A DNA stretch of 64,000 nucleotides from Taudactylus pleione (GCA_031769625.1 JAUIMM010000570.1:744001-808000), one strand, 5' to 3'; shown: positions 11,080-20,707, numbered from the stretch's first letter. Notes: a model not told the origin generated them from the sequence alone. A program made the numbers and translations.

Positions 11080-11400
11080 GGGGTCTATTTACTAAGCTGT
11101 GTTAGGAGATAAAGTTAATGGAGATAAGGTACCAGCCAATCAAAACCTTGCGGAGTACATCCCGCCATGCATCGCATCCCTACTGATCGCATATGTACTA
11201 ACATGCGATCAGTAGCACAAAGGACAGCTCTTCCGATAAGAGCTGTCCTTTGCGATCTGCGCTGCGCCGTGGACTTCAGGGTTTATGACCCGGGAGTCCA
11301 TCTGCGCATGCGCAGAGTGCCGTGGGGCATGCTGGGAGGGATCCGATCGGATCCCTCATACCAGCACGATGGCGGTAGAAGCCCATAGGCTTCTATAGGG
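11080..11400. mobile_element. Remnant MITE plus second hairpin-chain sequence
   Basis: 11085-11160 matches the left arm of the palindromic TTTACTAAGC/ACCAACCAATC MITE found at 37834, 38092 and 42365. After it come consecutive hairpins: GATCGCAT..ATGCGATC (about 11177-11210), AAAGGACAGCTCTT..AAGAGCTGTCCTTT (11218-11250), GGACTTC..GGAGTCC, TCTGCGCATGCGCAGA and GGGATCCGATCGGATCCC. The AAAGGACAGCTCT hairpin recurs at about 55120-55152. No terminal repeats were resolved on the right. Confidence 0.5.
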
Positions 11401-11409
11401 TAACGCCAG

Positions 11410-12115
11410 CAAAAGCTGTTTGGGCCTGTCAAATTTCTGTTTATTATCATTCTTGCTTGTAGCTTCCTCTTATTTCATCCCCAGCATCTCCTGGCCTCTC
11501 CTATCTCTTCCCTGACCCTTCCCCATGAAGACATGGCCCTTTTTTGGGTGCATTATGGAGCTCATTCAGAGTTTGTCGTGAGCGCTGAGCGCTCACAACC
11601 GACTCGATGTTGCCCCACAGCGCATGCGCACGACGGAGCCATGCGCTCCATCGTTAGGGGTCTCATAGCAGACGGGGCAAGCTGTCGATGTTGAGAGACA
11701 GCTCGCCCCGTTTGCCCGGCCAAACGGAGGCGTTCCAGTCGGAACGCTTGCCGTTTGGGGTGGCCCCACTGACATCATTGCTGATGTCAGTGGGGAACTT
11801 CGTGCTCGAACAGAGCAGGAAGCTCCCTGGGGCTTACGAGTGCCCAGACCCTACCCTAGGGTCTGGTCGTAAGCCCCGATGGTCTTGACCATCGCGACCA
11901 TCACCCATGTCGGCCGTTAGAGCTGTGGGTGTTAACCCACAGCTTAACGATCGCCAAGGAGGCGGCCGTTCAGGATGCAAGCGGCCACCCTGATTCAGAG
12001 CGACCGCTTGCATCTAACAACCGCCTCTGAATGAGGCCCTATGTCCCTTTGAAAAATGAGGGGGCGCCAATGCTCTTTCTTGCACAGGGCACCAAAAAGT
12101 CTAGTTACAGCTCTG
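11410..12115 (-). mobile_element. hAT-like MITE (CCGTAACTAG ends) split by an insertion
   Basis: Sequences 11415-11556 and 12043-12110 together are the reverse complement of the intact element at 24225-24502. The hairpin-chain element 11557-12039 interrupts it. Comparison with 24225-24502 shows the pre-insertion site with a single TAT, so it is an internal empty-site control for that insertion. Confidence 0.8.
11557..12039 (+). mobile_element. Hairpin-chain MITE, divergent copy B
   Basis: A 483-bp element starting GGAGCTCATTCAGAG and ending CTCTGAATGAGGCCC, with TAT duplicated at 11554-11556 and 12040-12042. It keeps the hairpin order of copy A, but many stems differ in sequence while remaining paired. 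For example, the G-rich stem reads GGGGCAAGCTGTC / GACAGCTCGCCCC and the following stem CCAAACGG / CCGTTTGG. Confidence 0.85.
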
Positions 12116-12382
12116 CGCCCCCACTCTGTTTTATAGCAAGAGGACACAACAGAGCAGGCTGCAGCCCTGCCCCTGACCTCTAGGACTAGTATGCCAATCA
12201 GCCAACTATCTCACAAAAGGTAAATAAATACATCTTACATTTCAAAGGAACGGAACAATTTTCCTCCTTCCTTTTACACATCTACCACCAAACCAGTTTG
12301 CCTAAAAATCAATCTAATGTAGCATATAAAGCTGCGTACACCCTGATAGATATATACGTAAGTGCTTTAATAAAAGATTTAT

Positions 12383-12985
12383 GCTGGGTACACACTAAAC
12401 AGATATATCTGCAGATGATGGTTGTTCGTACACCAGTGGTTCCCAAACTTTTTTGAATCACGGCGCCCTAGAGTAACAGGATTGTTTTCACGGCACCCCT
12501 AAGCCAAAAGTTTGTTATTGAGAAATCAGAAAAAAATGTAGTAAAGTGAAGAAAAATGTGCTGACCGGTCATCCTTAGGCTCAGTTATGTGGTGGGTACA
12601 GGTTTGTACTTCTGTTTGTTCACATATTTACATTACATTGGCCATAAATCATTAGATTTCGTGCTGGATAACCAACCTGAGGCACCCCTGCAAGTGTCCC
12701 GAGGCATCCCAGGATGCCACGGCGCACAGTTTGGGAACCACTGTCGTACACACTGAACAACCATCATCTGTGTTCAGTGTGTAGGAGGGGGTGGGTCAGG
12801 GGTGTGTCTGCCCCTCCCTGCGGCTGCCACTGCATGTGTGCCATTACACACTTGCCGATGGACAGATATGTCTGTGAACGACGTCATTCACAGACATATC
12901 GCAGGTACACACTGGCCGATGGCCAGCAGCAGATATATCGTCCGATCAATTGATCAGCCAATTTATCTGTCAGTGTGTAGTCAGC
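12383..12985. mobile_element. GCTGGGTACACAC-type MITE interrupted by hAT
   Basis: Left GCTGGGTACACACTAAACAG and a right arm ending about GTCAGTGTGTAGTC, with internal ATATATCTG / CAGATATAT-like inverted pairs. The hAT MITE 12434-12743 has inserted near the centre of its left half. Outer TSD not resolved. Confidence 0.5.
12434..12743. mobile_element. hAT MITE, CAGTGGTTCCCAAAC ends
   Basis: A 310-bp element with CAGTGGTTCCCAAACTTTTT at the left and AGTTTGGGAACCACTG at the right, and a perfect 8-bp TSD TCGTACAC (12426-12433 and 12744-12751). CAG..CTG ends with an 8-bp TSD are diagnostic of the hAT superfamily. A second copy is at 53248-53554. Non-coding. Confidence 0.9.
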
Positions 12986-13079
12986 CTGCTAGCCTAGGAC
13001 AATTACCATATCACTTCCTATGTCACAGAATATGGCAATTCCCTATACAATAAAATACTCTTGAAACACATTCCTCTAA

Positions 13080-13593
13080 GGGCCTGATTCAGACCCGCTC
13101 GCGAGCGCTATGCGCTTGCAAGCGGGTCGATGGTGGCCCAGTGCGCATGCACACGACTTAGCCGGCTCCGTCGTGCGCATGCACGAGACCCAGATAGCGA
13201 CGGGCAAACCGTCGCTCTGGGTCTCGTACCAAAGGGGGCGTGCTGTCGATGTTGAGTGACAGCCAGCATGCCCCCTTTAGTGGGCGGGCCAGGGGGGTGG
13301 CTGCCCAAACGGAGGCGTTCCCATGCGAACGCCTCCGTTTGGGGCCGGCCCCACTGACATCACGAGTGATGTCAGTGGGAGAGATTTCGGCTCTGTCAGA
13401 GCCGAAATCTCTCTGGGGCTTGCGGCAACGAGACCCTACCACAAGGGTCTCCTCGCAAGCTCGATGGTCGCGATAGCTGTGGGTGGTTACCCACAGCTAT
13501 GCGAGCGGCCAGGAGGCCGCTCTAAAAAACAAGAAGGCTGGCCCTGATTCAGAGCGGGCGCTCTGTCAGAGCGTCCGGCTCTGAATCAGGGCC
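13080..13593 (+). mobile_element. Hairpin-chain MITE, copy C
   Basis: A 514-bp copy with GGGCCTGATTCAGACCC and GCTCTGAATCAGGGCC ends and TSD TAA (13077-13079 and 13594-13596). Its stems show compensated changes relative to copy A: the stem at about 13380-13413 reads GAGATTTCGGCTC / GAGCCGAAATCTC where copy A has GTGATTTTGGCTC / GAGCCAAAATCAC. CCAAACGG / CCGTTTGG replaces CCAGACGG / CCGTCTGG. Confidence 0.9.
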
Positions 13594-13702
13594 TAAGTGC
13601 ATAGTCTATACATTTAAAAATGTATTTCCACAATTGTGCACAGCGCATAACATATGTTAAAACACCACATACATTTACAGTACATGGCGCCTAGCGCCTA
13701 TA

Positions 13703-14186
13703 GGCCTGATTCATTACCGATCGCAACTGCAATTGCGCACACAGATGATTGTTGCGTTCTGTGCATGCATTGCAGCGCTCGAAGGTCTCATTGCGATCAG
13801 ACTGTACAGACCCATCGCAGAGTGACAGGAAATGAGCGTTTGTGGGTGGTGGTCGGGGAAAAGCAGGCGTGCCAGTGCAGAACGCCATTACAGGGGCGTG
13901 CATACATTAGCCACTGCAATACCATACGTAGATTGTACTTTCACTGCGTGCGCTGAGGTTAGCAATTCCTGAGTAAGGTCAGACCTTGTGCAAGTGTGCA
14001 TGAGGCTGCGATGGTGCTCGATGTTACCGATGGTTTCACAGTCTTGCTAAGGATTACGGATGTGTGCAAGGTAAAGGGGGCGTCCTTATGTTAGGCTGCG
14101 GCGGCATTGCTATAGCAATCATTAGCATATTTTCGCAGTGGGACTGCGTGCGTAATCGCAGCTGCGATCTGTAATGAATCAGGCCC
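13703..14186. mobile_element. GGCCTGATTCATTACCGATC MITE, TSD ATA
   Basis: A 484-bp element with GGCCTGATTCATTAC and GTAATGAATCAGGCCC ends and ATA at both flanks (13700-13702 and 14187-14189). The interior carries AATTGCGCACACAG, GGCGTGCAT and repeated CGATCGC/GCGATC motifs. It is the intact model for the interrupted copy at 8765-10919. Confidence 0.85.
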
Positions 14187-14189
14187 ATA

Positions 14190-15119
14190 GTTCATATGAA
14201 AATGGAGCTGCAGCACAGGAGATTATGTGGGCGGGTTCTCCGGCCACAACGCATAAAGGTGCTGTTACGTTCAGGCCAGACGATATCAGAAATGTGGTGG
14301 GAAGTGATGGGGGGTGCCTGGGAGGTGGCAACAGGGGTGGCAGAGGAGCGGGTACCAACGCCGCCCACCCTCCCTCTTACCTGACTGCTGGGCTGCAGTA
14401 GGGGACTGCTCGGCAGCAGCTGCAGCCTCCTCTGCCGGTGTGGGGGGGGGGAGCGATCACACTTGCGCCGCAAGAATTTTTTATTTTCTTTTTTAAGGGG
14501 GCGTGACCACACCTCCCCGGGCCGGCTCTTAACGGCCCTGGGTGGCAAGTAGTGCATACAAAAGTGGGCAGTTCAGTTGGCATGTTATGAGAGTTTACGC
14601 GGGCGTGTCACTGTTAGCGGCTGTCTACTCAGATGCACAGCCGTAAATATAAGAGCCCGTGGTCTGAAGGAAAAACTGCATTGCCGTAGGGCAGGTACAA
14701 GTATCGATGGTGGCGTATAAGGACGCACCAATCGGTATTACAGAGTACGCGGATGCTAAGGGTGGGCGTCTCAGTCCTTGCACATTCAGCTGCACAGATG
14801 TAAGCCAGGGAAGGAATTTGTTGCAGCATTTGCATAAACTCGCAGATGAGCGACCATCAACAGACGCTGCTGCGTGCGCTTTTTGCAGGCGAATCAGAAT
14901 CAGGTCCTCTGTCTCACTCCGTTACTTCTCTTAGCTCATACTTGGTCTGTCATAATACTCAGTTTCATCCCTCTCTCTTGCTCTGGACCCCTATCTTGAT
15001 CATGGGATTGGCTCTTGTTCTTATTGCTCTCTTAGTCTCGCTATCTTGTTCTCAGCTTATCTCAACACAAATCTTGGTTCTGTTACAGAGCAACAAAAAA
15101 GTTTCCACACTTTAGCACA
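14190..15119. other. Mostly unassigned; MITE fragment and GC-rich palindrome
   Basis: Near 14500-14545 a GC-rich stretch has CCCGGGCCGGCTCTTAACGG. Around 14600-14905 the sequence resembles the interior and right end (GAATCAGAATCAGGTCC) of the GGGCCTGATTCA group without a clear left end. I see no gene. Confidence 0.35.
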
Positions 15120-15310
15120 TAGAGGGCCGTAACTAGGGGTGCGTGTATTGTGTAGGGAAAATTGTGTTGCTAATTGTTACTCGTGCTCTGTTTATAAGTT
15201 GGTCACTGTATTGTCATGTAATGTTCTGTGTACCCTTTACTGTATGTACGGCGCTGCGGACCTCTTGTGGCGCCCTATAAATAAAATGTAATAATAATAA
15301 TAATTTGGCT
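15120..15310 (+). mobile_element. LINE 3' tail fragment
   Basis: GGCGCTGCGGACCTCTTGTG followed by GGCGCCCTATAAATAAAATG and an AATAATAAT tail matches the 3' terminus of the LINE at 35431-36155. Short-unit (AAT)n tails are typical of CR1/L2-like LINEs. Just upstream, AGAGGGCCGTAACTAG looks like a hAT MITE end. Confidence 0.6.
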
Positions 15311-15414
15311 TGAAGGCAGTCTGGATGGGCAGCCTGCAGGTAGTAGCGCTCGGGGAATGCAGCCTGTCCAGCAACTTATGTCCTGCAAACAAGAAACATA
15401 ACAGAAATACATGA

Positions 15415-15545
15415 TCAGATTGTAAGCTTGCGGGCAGGGCCCTCGTGCCTCTCTTTTTGTTAATACCCAGTCTTGTTTTATTACTGTGTTCCCAACTGTA
15501 AAGCCCTGTGGAATATGCTGGTGCTATGTCAATAAAATGTTAATA
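15415..15545 (+). mobile_element. Second LINE/SINE-type 3' tail
   Basis: GATTGTAAGCTTGCGGGCAG, GGGCCCTCGTGCC and GCTGGTGCTATGTCAATAAA form a 3' tail related to but distinct from the previous one. I recall similar tails as common in frog genomes. No coding part is present. Confidence 0.5.
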
Positions 15546-15921
15546 ACTAAAAAATATGTAATCAAACAATCAAATGTACACTGATACAGTAGCATCTCTA
15601 TTCCCAAAGACCGCTCAAACACACTACAACTTTGTAATCAGTATGAGCTGGTTCTGTAAGTTGAATAGGTAGCACACAGTTCAGTTATTGTTCTTACCTT
15701 CACAAGATTCCCCCTAATCCAGGTTGAGATAGCCTGATGGCTCTTTGGCCCTTCTGCTGAGGTAGACACACAAGAAGAAAAAGTACAAGTGCACAATTCC
15801 AACATTACTAATTATATATAATACGTACATTATGCAATATAATTTTGCAATACATAGAGGTTTTAGCATAATCATGGCCATGGTTATGGGCATAGCCACC
15901 GCGCCCAGGTAACCTCTGAGG
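15546..15921. other. No recognised feature
   Basis: AT-rich sequence with no element ends or gene recognised. Confidence 0.5.
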
Positions 15922-16287
15922 CATACTTGCCTACCTTTTAAATCTCGTCCCCGGGAGAACCCGGGGAGGAGAAGCAGCTGGGTCCCGACGGGGGCGGGGC
16001 CAAACGATTCACGGCATTAAGCCCCGCCCCTCAGCAACAAATTACCGCAATTGGGGCATATTTAAATAAGGGGCGGGGCTAAATGACACGATTCATGAAG
16101 AATCGTGTCTTTAAGCCCCGCCCTCTACACAGGGACCCGCGATTGCCGCGGAAGTTCTCCCCATTCTGCCCACTTCATTAGGAGGTGGGCAGAATGCGGG
16201 AGAGGTGCCTACCCTTCTGGGGGTGCGGGGGGGGTTACCCGAAAAATCGGGAGCCTCCCGCGAAAACCGGGAGGGTAGGCAGGTATG
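15922..16287. mobile_element. Hairpin-rich MITE, CATACTTGCCTACC ends
   Basis: A 366-bp element with CATACTTGCCTACC and GGTAGGCAGGTATG inverted ends and an 8-bp TSD with one mismatch (CTCTGAGG 15914-15921, CTCTGATG 16288-16295). The interior is again serial hairpins: AGCCCCGCCCCT..AGGGGCGGGGCT, GACACGATTC..GAATCGTGTC and ATTCTGCCCAC..GTGGGCAGAAT. Confidence 0.8.
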
Positions 16288-16840
16288 CTCTGATGGTAGG
16301 TCCCTAACATACTGGGTTTGAAATTCAGAGCACAGGACACCCCCAAACTGGCCCAGCTGAGCCACCCCAGGGCATCACTCTAATGAGAGAAGTTGAAGAG
16401 TAATAAAGTGTAAGATAGATAAGAGCAGCTACTGCTGCATATATAAGAAGGTAAAAAATAGAGGTTTAAAAATAATACATATATATTAAACAAACAATAA
16501 AGGTGCTAAAAGTGCAAAAAGGAAAATGTGTTTTATAATGCAATGCCCTGAAGCACCCCAACCAAAGCAATCCAGGGGAACCATGCCCCAAAAATCAACC
16601 CATAGCTGCACTGCAGTATAAACATTTGTAGGACTTACCTGAGATTGTGCCTTGTACTAAGGTGCAGTCAAAATGCCAGAATCCCTGCTTAAAACCAATG
16701 GGGGAGGAGTGCTAATCTAGGCTGAAGGCGTCTCATACCTTCAGGTGTGCATGGGAGCACACTAAATAGAGTATATAGAAAAGGGGGACACACAACCCTT
16801 AAACTGGGCACATACTATATGATGTATGGAACAGTATATA
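16288..16840. other. No recognised feature
   Basis: AT-rich, apparently unique sequence. No gene or element ends seen. Confidence 0.5.
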
Positions 16841-17381
16841 GGCCCTGATTCAGAGCCGGACGCTCTGACCAGAGCGCTCGCTCTGAATCAGGGCCCACCT
16901 CCATAAATATGGAGCGTCCTCCTGGACGCTCGTATAGCTGTGGGTCACCACCCACAGCCTATACGAGCATGCAGGATGATGGTCGCGATGGTCTTGACCA
17001 TCGCCACTGTGAGCCGAAGCCTGCGGTTGAGTTTCTCAACCGCAAGGCCAGGTTTGATTTTGGCTCTATCAGAGCCAAAATCACTCCCACTGACATCACT
17101 AGTGATGTCAGTGGGGCCGGCTTCTGACGGTAGGCGTTCCCTTGGGAACGCCTCCGTCCGGGAGGCACGCCCCCGGCACGCCCACCAAAGGGGGTGTGCT
17201 GTCAATCAACATCGACAGCACGCCCCCTTTGATCAGACACTACGAGCGAAGCAAAGTCCTTCGCTCGTCGTGTCTCGCGCATGCGCACGACGGAGCTCCC
17301 TCCGTCGTGCGCAAGCGCAGTGCACACCATCGACCCACTTGCGAGTGGACAGCCGCTCGCGAGTGGATCTGAATCAGGCCC
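16841..17381 (-). mobile_element. Hairpin-chain MITE, copy D (reverse)
   Basis: A 541-bp copy in the opposite orientation to copy A, with ATA at both flanks (16838-16840 and 17382-17384). The hairpin order is the mirror of copy A. The stem at about 17018-17054 reads GCCTGCGGTTGAG / CTCAACCGCAAGGC, a different sequence from the GAGACCCT / AGGGTCTC stem at the equivalent place in forward copies. Confidence 0.9.
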
Positions 17382-17384
17382 ATA

Positions 17385-17980
17385 GTTCTAACGCGGAACA
17401 CTACGATATATCGTACACATCGTATAGTGTGTACGCCCGATCCGATGTTCCCGATGGTCGTTCTATGCATCGTGCCATCTGCTGTCGTGCAGGTCCAGAT
17501 GGGACAATACAATGAACGATATGGTGCTGTAAAATGCAGCATGTAATGATACATTGCGCCATTGGATGCCGGACCGTGCAGTGTGTACGCCTCGCGCAAT
17601 GTATCATTGCGTCACATCAATGGGTTGCACTGTTATATGGCGTGTACCCAGCTTTACACTGCCCCCTATCAGGTCAGAAAACAGGCCACGCATGTCTGAT
17701 GCTCCCCAAAAATCTAGGGGCTATATTTACAAAGCTGCTCCTCGGTGGGTTGGATTTGAACATTTAAAGCGGCACCAACATTCATTGTAAAGCCCAGCGT
17801 GCTTTACACTGAATGTTAGTGCCGCTTTAAGTTTTCAGATGGAACCAGGTTAAGTGAAGCCCTAAATGGTCTTGGACCGTAACAACTCCCCAGCATGTCA
17901 GGCTCTACATTTTAGTGCCACTTTAAATTTTCACCTTAACCTTAGAAGTGTTGGCTTACAAAAGCCGCCGCTTCATAAAT
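17385..17980. other. Inverted-repeat-rich stretch, families unresolved
   Basis: 17395-17660 has CGATATATCGTACAC and GTGTGTACGCC motifs like the GCTGGGTACACAC MITEs. 17755-17840 holds a clear inverted pair, TTTAAAGCGGCACCAACATT with AATGTTAGTGCCGCTTTAA. No gene. Confidence 0.45.
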
Positions 17981-17983
17981 ATA

Positions 17984-18447
17984 GGGCCTGATTCAGTGTT
18001 GTACGCAAACCCGATGGTTTATGTACAACACCGACTGTGAGAGACCTGCGCATGTGCAGGACATGTACTGCGCATATACAGGTCTCCCAAGATCGCCCAC
18101 AATTCTCCCTCGCTGCCTTTTAGGGGGCGGGGAGTGGGTGGGGTCGGTTTCAATTACAGAAACAAAAAGGGGCGTGTCGTCCCCGTTTTCTGGGAGCACC
18201 AAGGCCAGGATGTGCATCTTCCGATGCAGACTTTCAGGCCTCTACACCATAGTTGCGAGGGGCAGACTGACTAACCTCAGGGTTACTCAGATGGCTGACG
18301 GTCTGGCAGGAGATCCAAAGCTGCATCTTTGCATTCTTTTCTGCAAAATTAGAAAGCACAATAATTCATTACAGGATTACAAACATAAATTGCTTTCAAA
18401 CAACCCCTACTGCTTTGGGTAAATGACGTCTTCTTGTTTCAGCATAA
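17984..18447. other. Decayed GGGCCTGATTCAG element and unassigned sequence
   Basis: A left end, GGGCCTGATTCAGTGTTGTA, lies at about 17984 with hairpin-like CGACTGTGAGAGACC and GCGCATGTGCAGG downstream. No matching right end was found. Otherwise unassigned. Confidence 0.35.
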
Positions 18448-18455
18448 GATGCCAG

Positions 18456-18641
18456 CATGGGGGTAACTACCATAGGTACAAGGGGTGCAGGTGCTAAGGA
18501 GACCAGAGCTGAGAGGTGGGGCCATCGTCCTTGCCAAAGTTACATGTGTCCTATACAGTTTTCTCCATTGGGTAGTACATAGGGGCCCTTACAAACTTTT
18601 GCTACAGTATGGGGCCTTTAAAATACCTAGTTACGCCACTG
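18456..18641. mobile_element. Short hAT MITE, TSD GATGCCAG
   Basis: A 186-bp element from CATGGGGGTAACTACC to TAGTTACGCCACTG with a perfect 8-bp TSD GATGCCAG (18448-18455 and 18642-18649). The ends are related to the CCGTAACTAG family at 24225. Confidence 0.85.
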
Positions 18642-19194
18642 GATGCCAGTGATGTATTTCATTATATTCAAATGAATTTTTAAAAAGCGTATTGAATTGC
18701 AATAGAAACATTAAACAATTATTAAACATTTTAGCAATTAAGAAGTTGGTGTTTCAAACACACTACCAGGTCCCAAGAACAGATCAAACGTTTATTTATG
18801 TTATAAACGGCTACTGAATGACAATATCGTGGCTGGGTGTCACATTCCAAGGTACAGTGCCAGGCGCAGAGTTTCAGCTGTCAGACTAGATGGCGGCCAA
18901 GGACATGATGGATGGCAGCGGTCCAGTAGACCTAGCACTGAGCCACGTGCTAACGGACACAATGAATTCAGACTCAACTACCTGCTGAATATAATGTATA
19001 CGAGGTATGTCTATAAAATAACGAGACTGTGATTCCACCTAGTAAACAAAGAAGTCACAACCGGTCCTAACTGCATACGTAGTAACCCTGAACTTGTCTG
19101 AACCTGCAGGACAAGCAGCAACACTCAATGGCGTTCAGTGGATTGTGAGTCGCGATTTAATTTGGTTGTGTTTTCTGCAGAGTGCCGAAAAAAT

Positions 19195-19530
19195 GCTAAG
19201 TTTAAAAGTTGAAAACGTGTCAATTTGAAATTTTAGTAACATTTTTCCGATATGAAGGGAGTAATTTTGCAAGAATGGGTTCCAGAAGGCACAACAGTAA
19301 CCAGCATTATTATAAGGAAGTTTTGAAAAAGCTGAGAGAGAGTCAGAAAGAAACGGCCGCAAATGTGAAACATGGTTTCATTCTCCACTAGGACAATGCG
19401 TCTGCTCACAAAGCACTTTCTGTGGAGCAGTTTTTGACCGACAGTCACATTACTACACTAACATCCTCCATACTCGCCCGATTTAGCACCTTGCGACTTT
19501 TATCTTTTCCCAAAAGTTAAATCAGTGCTT
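19195..19530 (+). pseudogene. Mariner transposase fragment
   Basis: Translated in pieces, this gives a DxxGVI..QEWVPEG block, a YYKEVLKKLRE..KHGFILH block then stop and DNASAHKALS, and finally the mariner hallmark YSPDLAPCDFYLFPK followed by KSVLKG. DNASAH and YSPDLAPCDF carry the second and third catalytic acidic positions of the DD34D triad. Frameshifts and in-frame stops (such as TAG at 19390-19392) make it non-functional, and the N-terminal DNA-binding region is gone. The C-terminal continuation (LQQCISANGEYIEGDK) resumes after the nested insertion, at about 20300-20365. Confidence 0.9.
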
Positions 19531-19542
19531 AAAGGGACACTG

Positions 19543-20019
19543 GGGGTCATTCAGACCCGCTCGCGAGGGAAGTTCGCTCGCAAGCGGGTCGATGTTTGGC
19601 GAATGCGCATGCGCACGACGGAGGGAGCATGCGTCGCTCGGGGTCTCGCACCAAAGGGGGCGTGCTGTCGATGGTGACTGACAGCACGCCCCCTTTGGTG
19701 GGCGTGCCAGGGGCGTGGCGGCCAGACGGAGGCGTTCCCATGGGAACGCCTACCGTCTGAGTCCGGCCCCACTGACATCAGTAATGATGTCAATGGGAGT
19801 GACTTTGGCTCTGATAGAGCCAAAATCACTCCTGGGCTTGCGGCAGCGAGACCCTACCGCAGGGTCTCGTCGCAAGCCCGATGGTCGCGATGGTCTTTGA
19901 CCATCGCGACCATCATCATGGACGCTCGCATAAGCTGTGGGTGGTAACCCACAGCTATGCGAGCGTCCATGAGGACGCTCCAAAAACAGGTAGGAGGGCC
20001 CTGATTCAGAGCGAGCGGA
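19543..20019 (+). mobile_element. Hairpin-chain MITE, copy E (right end lost)
   Basis: Starts GGGGTCATTCAGACCCGC inside the mariner element just after the KSVLKG codons and keeps the hairpin order of copy A. It stops at GAGCGAGCG next to GAGAATCAACC, so the last ~35 bp including the right terminal repeat is missing and abuts an inverted mariner fragment. No TSD can therefore be shown. Confidence 0.8.
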
Positions 20020-20217
20020 GAATCAACCATTTTCCACAGTTGCGGCCGTTTCTTTCTGACTCTCTCTCAGCTTTTTCAAAACTTCCTTATAATAATGCTG
20101 GTTACTGTTGTGCCTTCTGGAACCCATTCTTGCAAAAGTACTCCCTTCATATCGGAAAAATGTTACTAAAATTTCAAATTGACACATTTTCAACTTTTAA
20201 ACTTAGCATTTTTTCTG
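20018..20217 (-). repeat. Inverted copy of mariner interior
   Basis: This segment is the near-exact reverse complement of about 19196-19388. For example GTTTCTTTCTGACTCTCTCT here matches the complement of AGAGAGAGTCAGAAAGAAAC at 19334-19353. With the left copy it forms long inverted arms around the nested hairpin-chain MITE. Confidence 0.9.
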
Positions 20218-20469
20218 AATCAGTTGATGCTGTAAAGAAGAAAACGGCAGATAATATGTTGAAATAACTAACAGAAATTGATTTGCTCCATGACTTCCAC
20301 CAGTAGAAAACAAGACTACAACAATGTATTAGTGCAAATGGGGAGTATATTGAAGGGGACAAACATTACATTTATAATGTCAATAAATTAAGATGAGCTA
20401 TTTAATCAGTCTCGTTATTTAATAGACATACCTCGTATTTACTATGTGCATGTGATACAGTAACCGTTA

Positions 20470-20707
20470 TGCTAGGCACACACTTAATGATGTATACCCA
20501 GCCGATGTCTCATGCGCCGAGTCCCAGCATCGGCAACTGCGTACACACTTGCCGATGCCGGAAGCGACAGTGGTGGCCATGCTGCATTCGGCAGCATGAC
20601 CCGCGCTAACGATATCGCCCGTTCGACCTGCATGAGGGAGCGTGCATCGTCGGTGACATAGCGGGCACCGGATCGAATGATATATCACCCTAGTGTGTAC
20701 CTGCCTT
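20470..20707. mobile_element. MITE of GCTGGGTACACAC type
   Basis: Left GCTAGGCACACACTTAATG and right CTAGTGTGTACCTGCC with internal GCCGATGTCTC / CGGCATCGGC-like pairs. It is related to the elements at 12383 and 24674. No TSD resolved. Confidence 0.5.

Larger units (their letters stand above)
19001..20435 (+). mobile_element. Mariner-like transposon, defective and nested
   Basis: Terminal inverted repeats of about 26-28 bp (CGAGGTATGTCTATAAAATA at the left; its near-exact complement ends at 20435) are flanked by TA on both sides. The interior holds 3' transposase remnants, a hairpin-chain MITE and an inverted internal fragment. The 5' half of the transposase is missing. The Tc1/mariner assignment rests on the TIRs, TA target and transposase motifs. 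Confidence 0.9.

Noticed and set aside
16940..17515. 191-codon open frame with similar peptides at several loci (LPLTSLVMSVGP...)
   Set aside because: The recurring peptide is a read-through of hairpin-chain MITE copies and appears in both orientations because the stems are palindromic.
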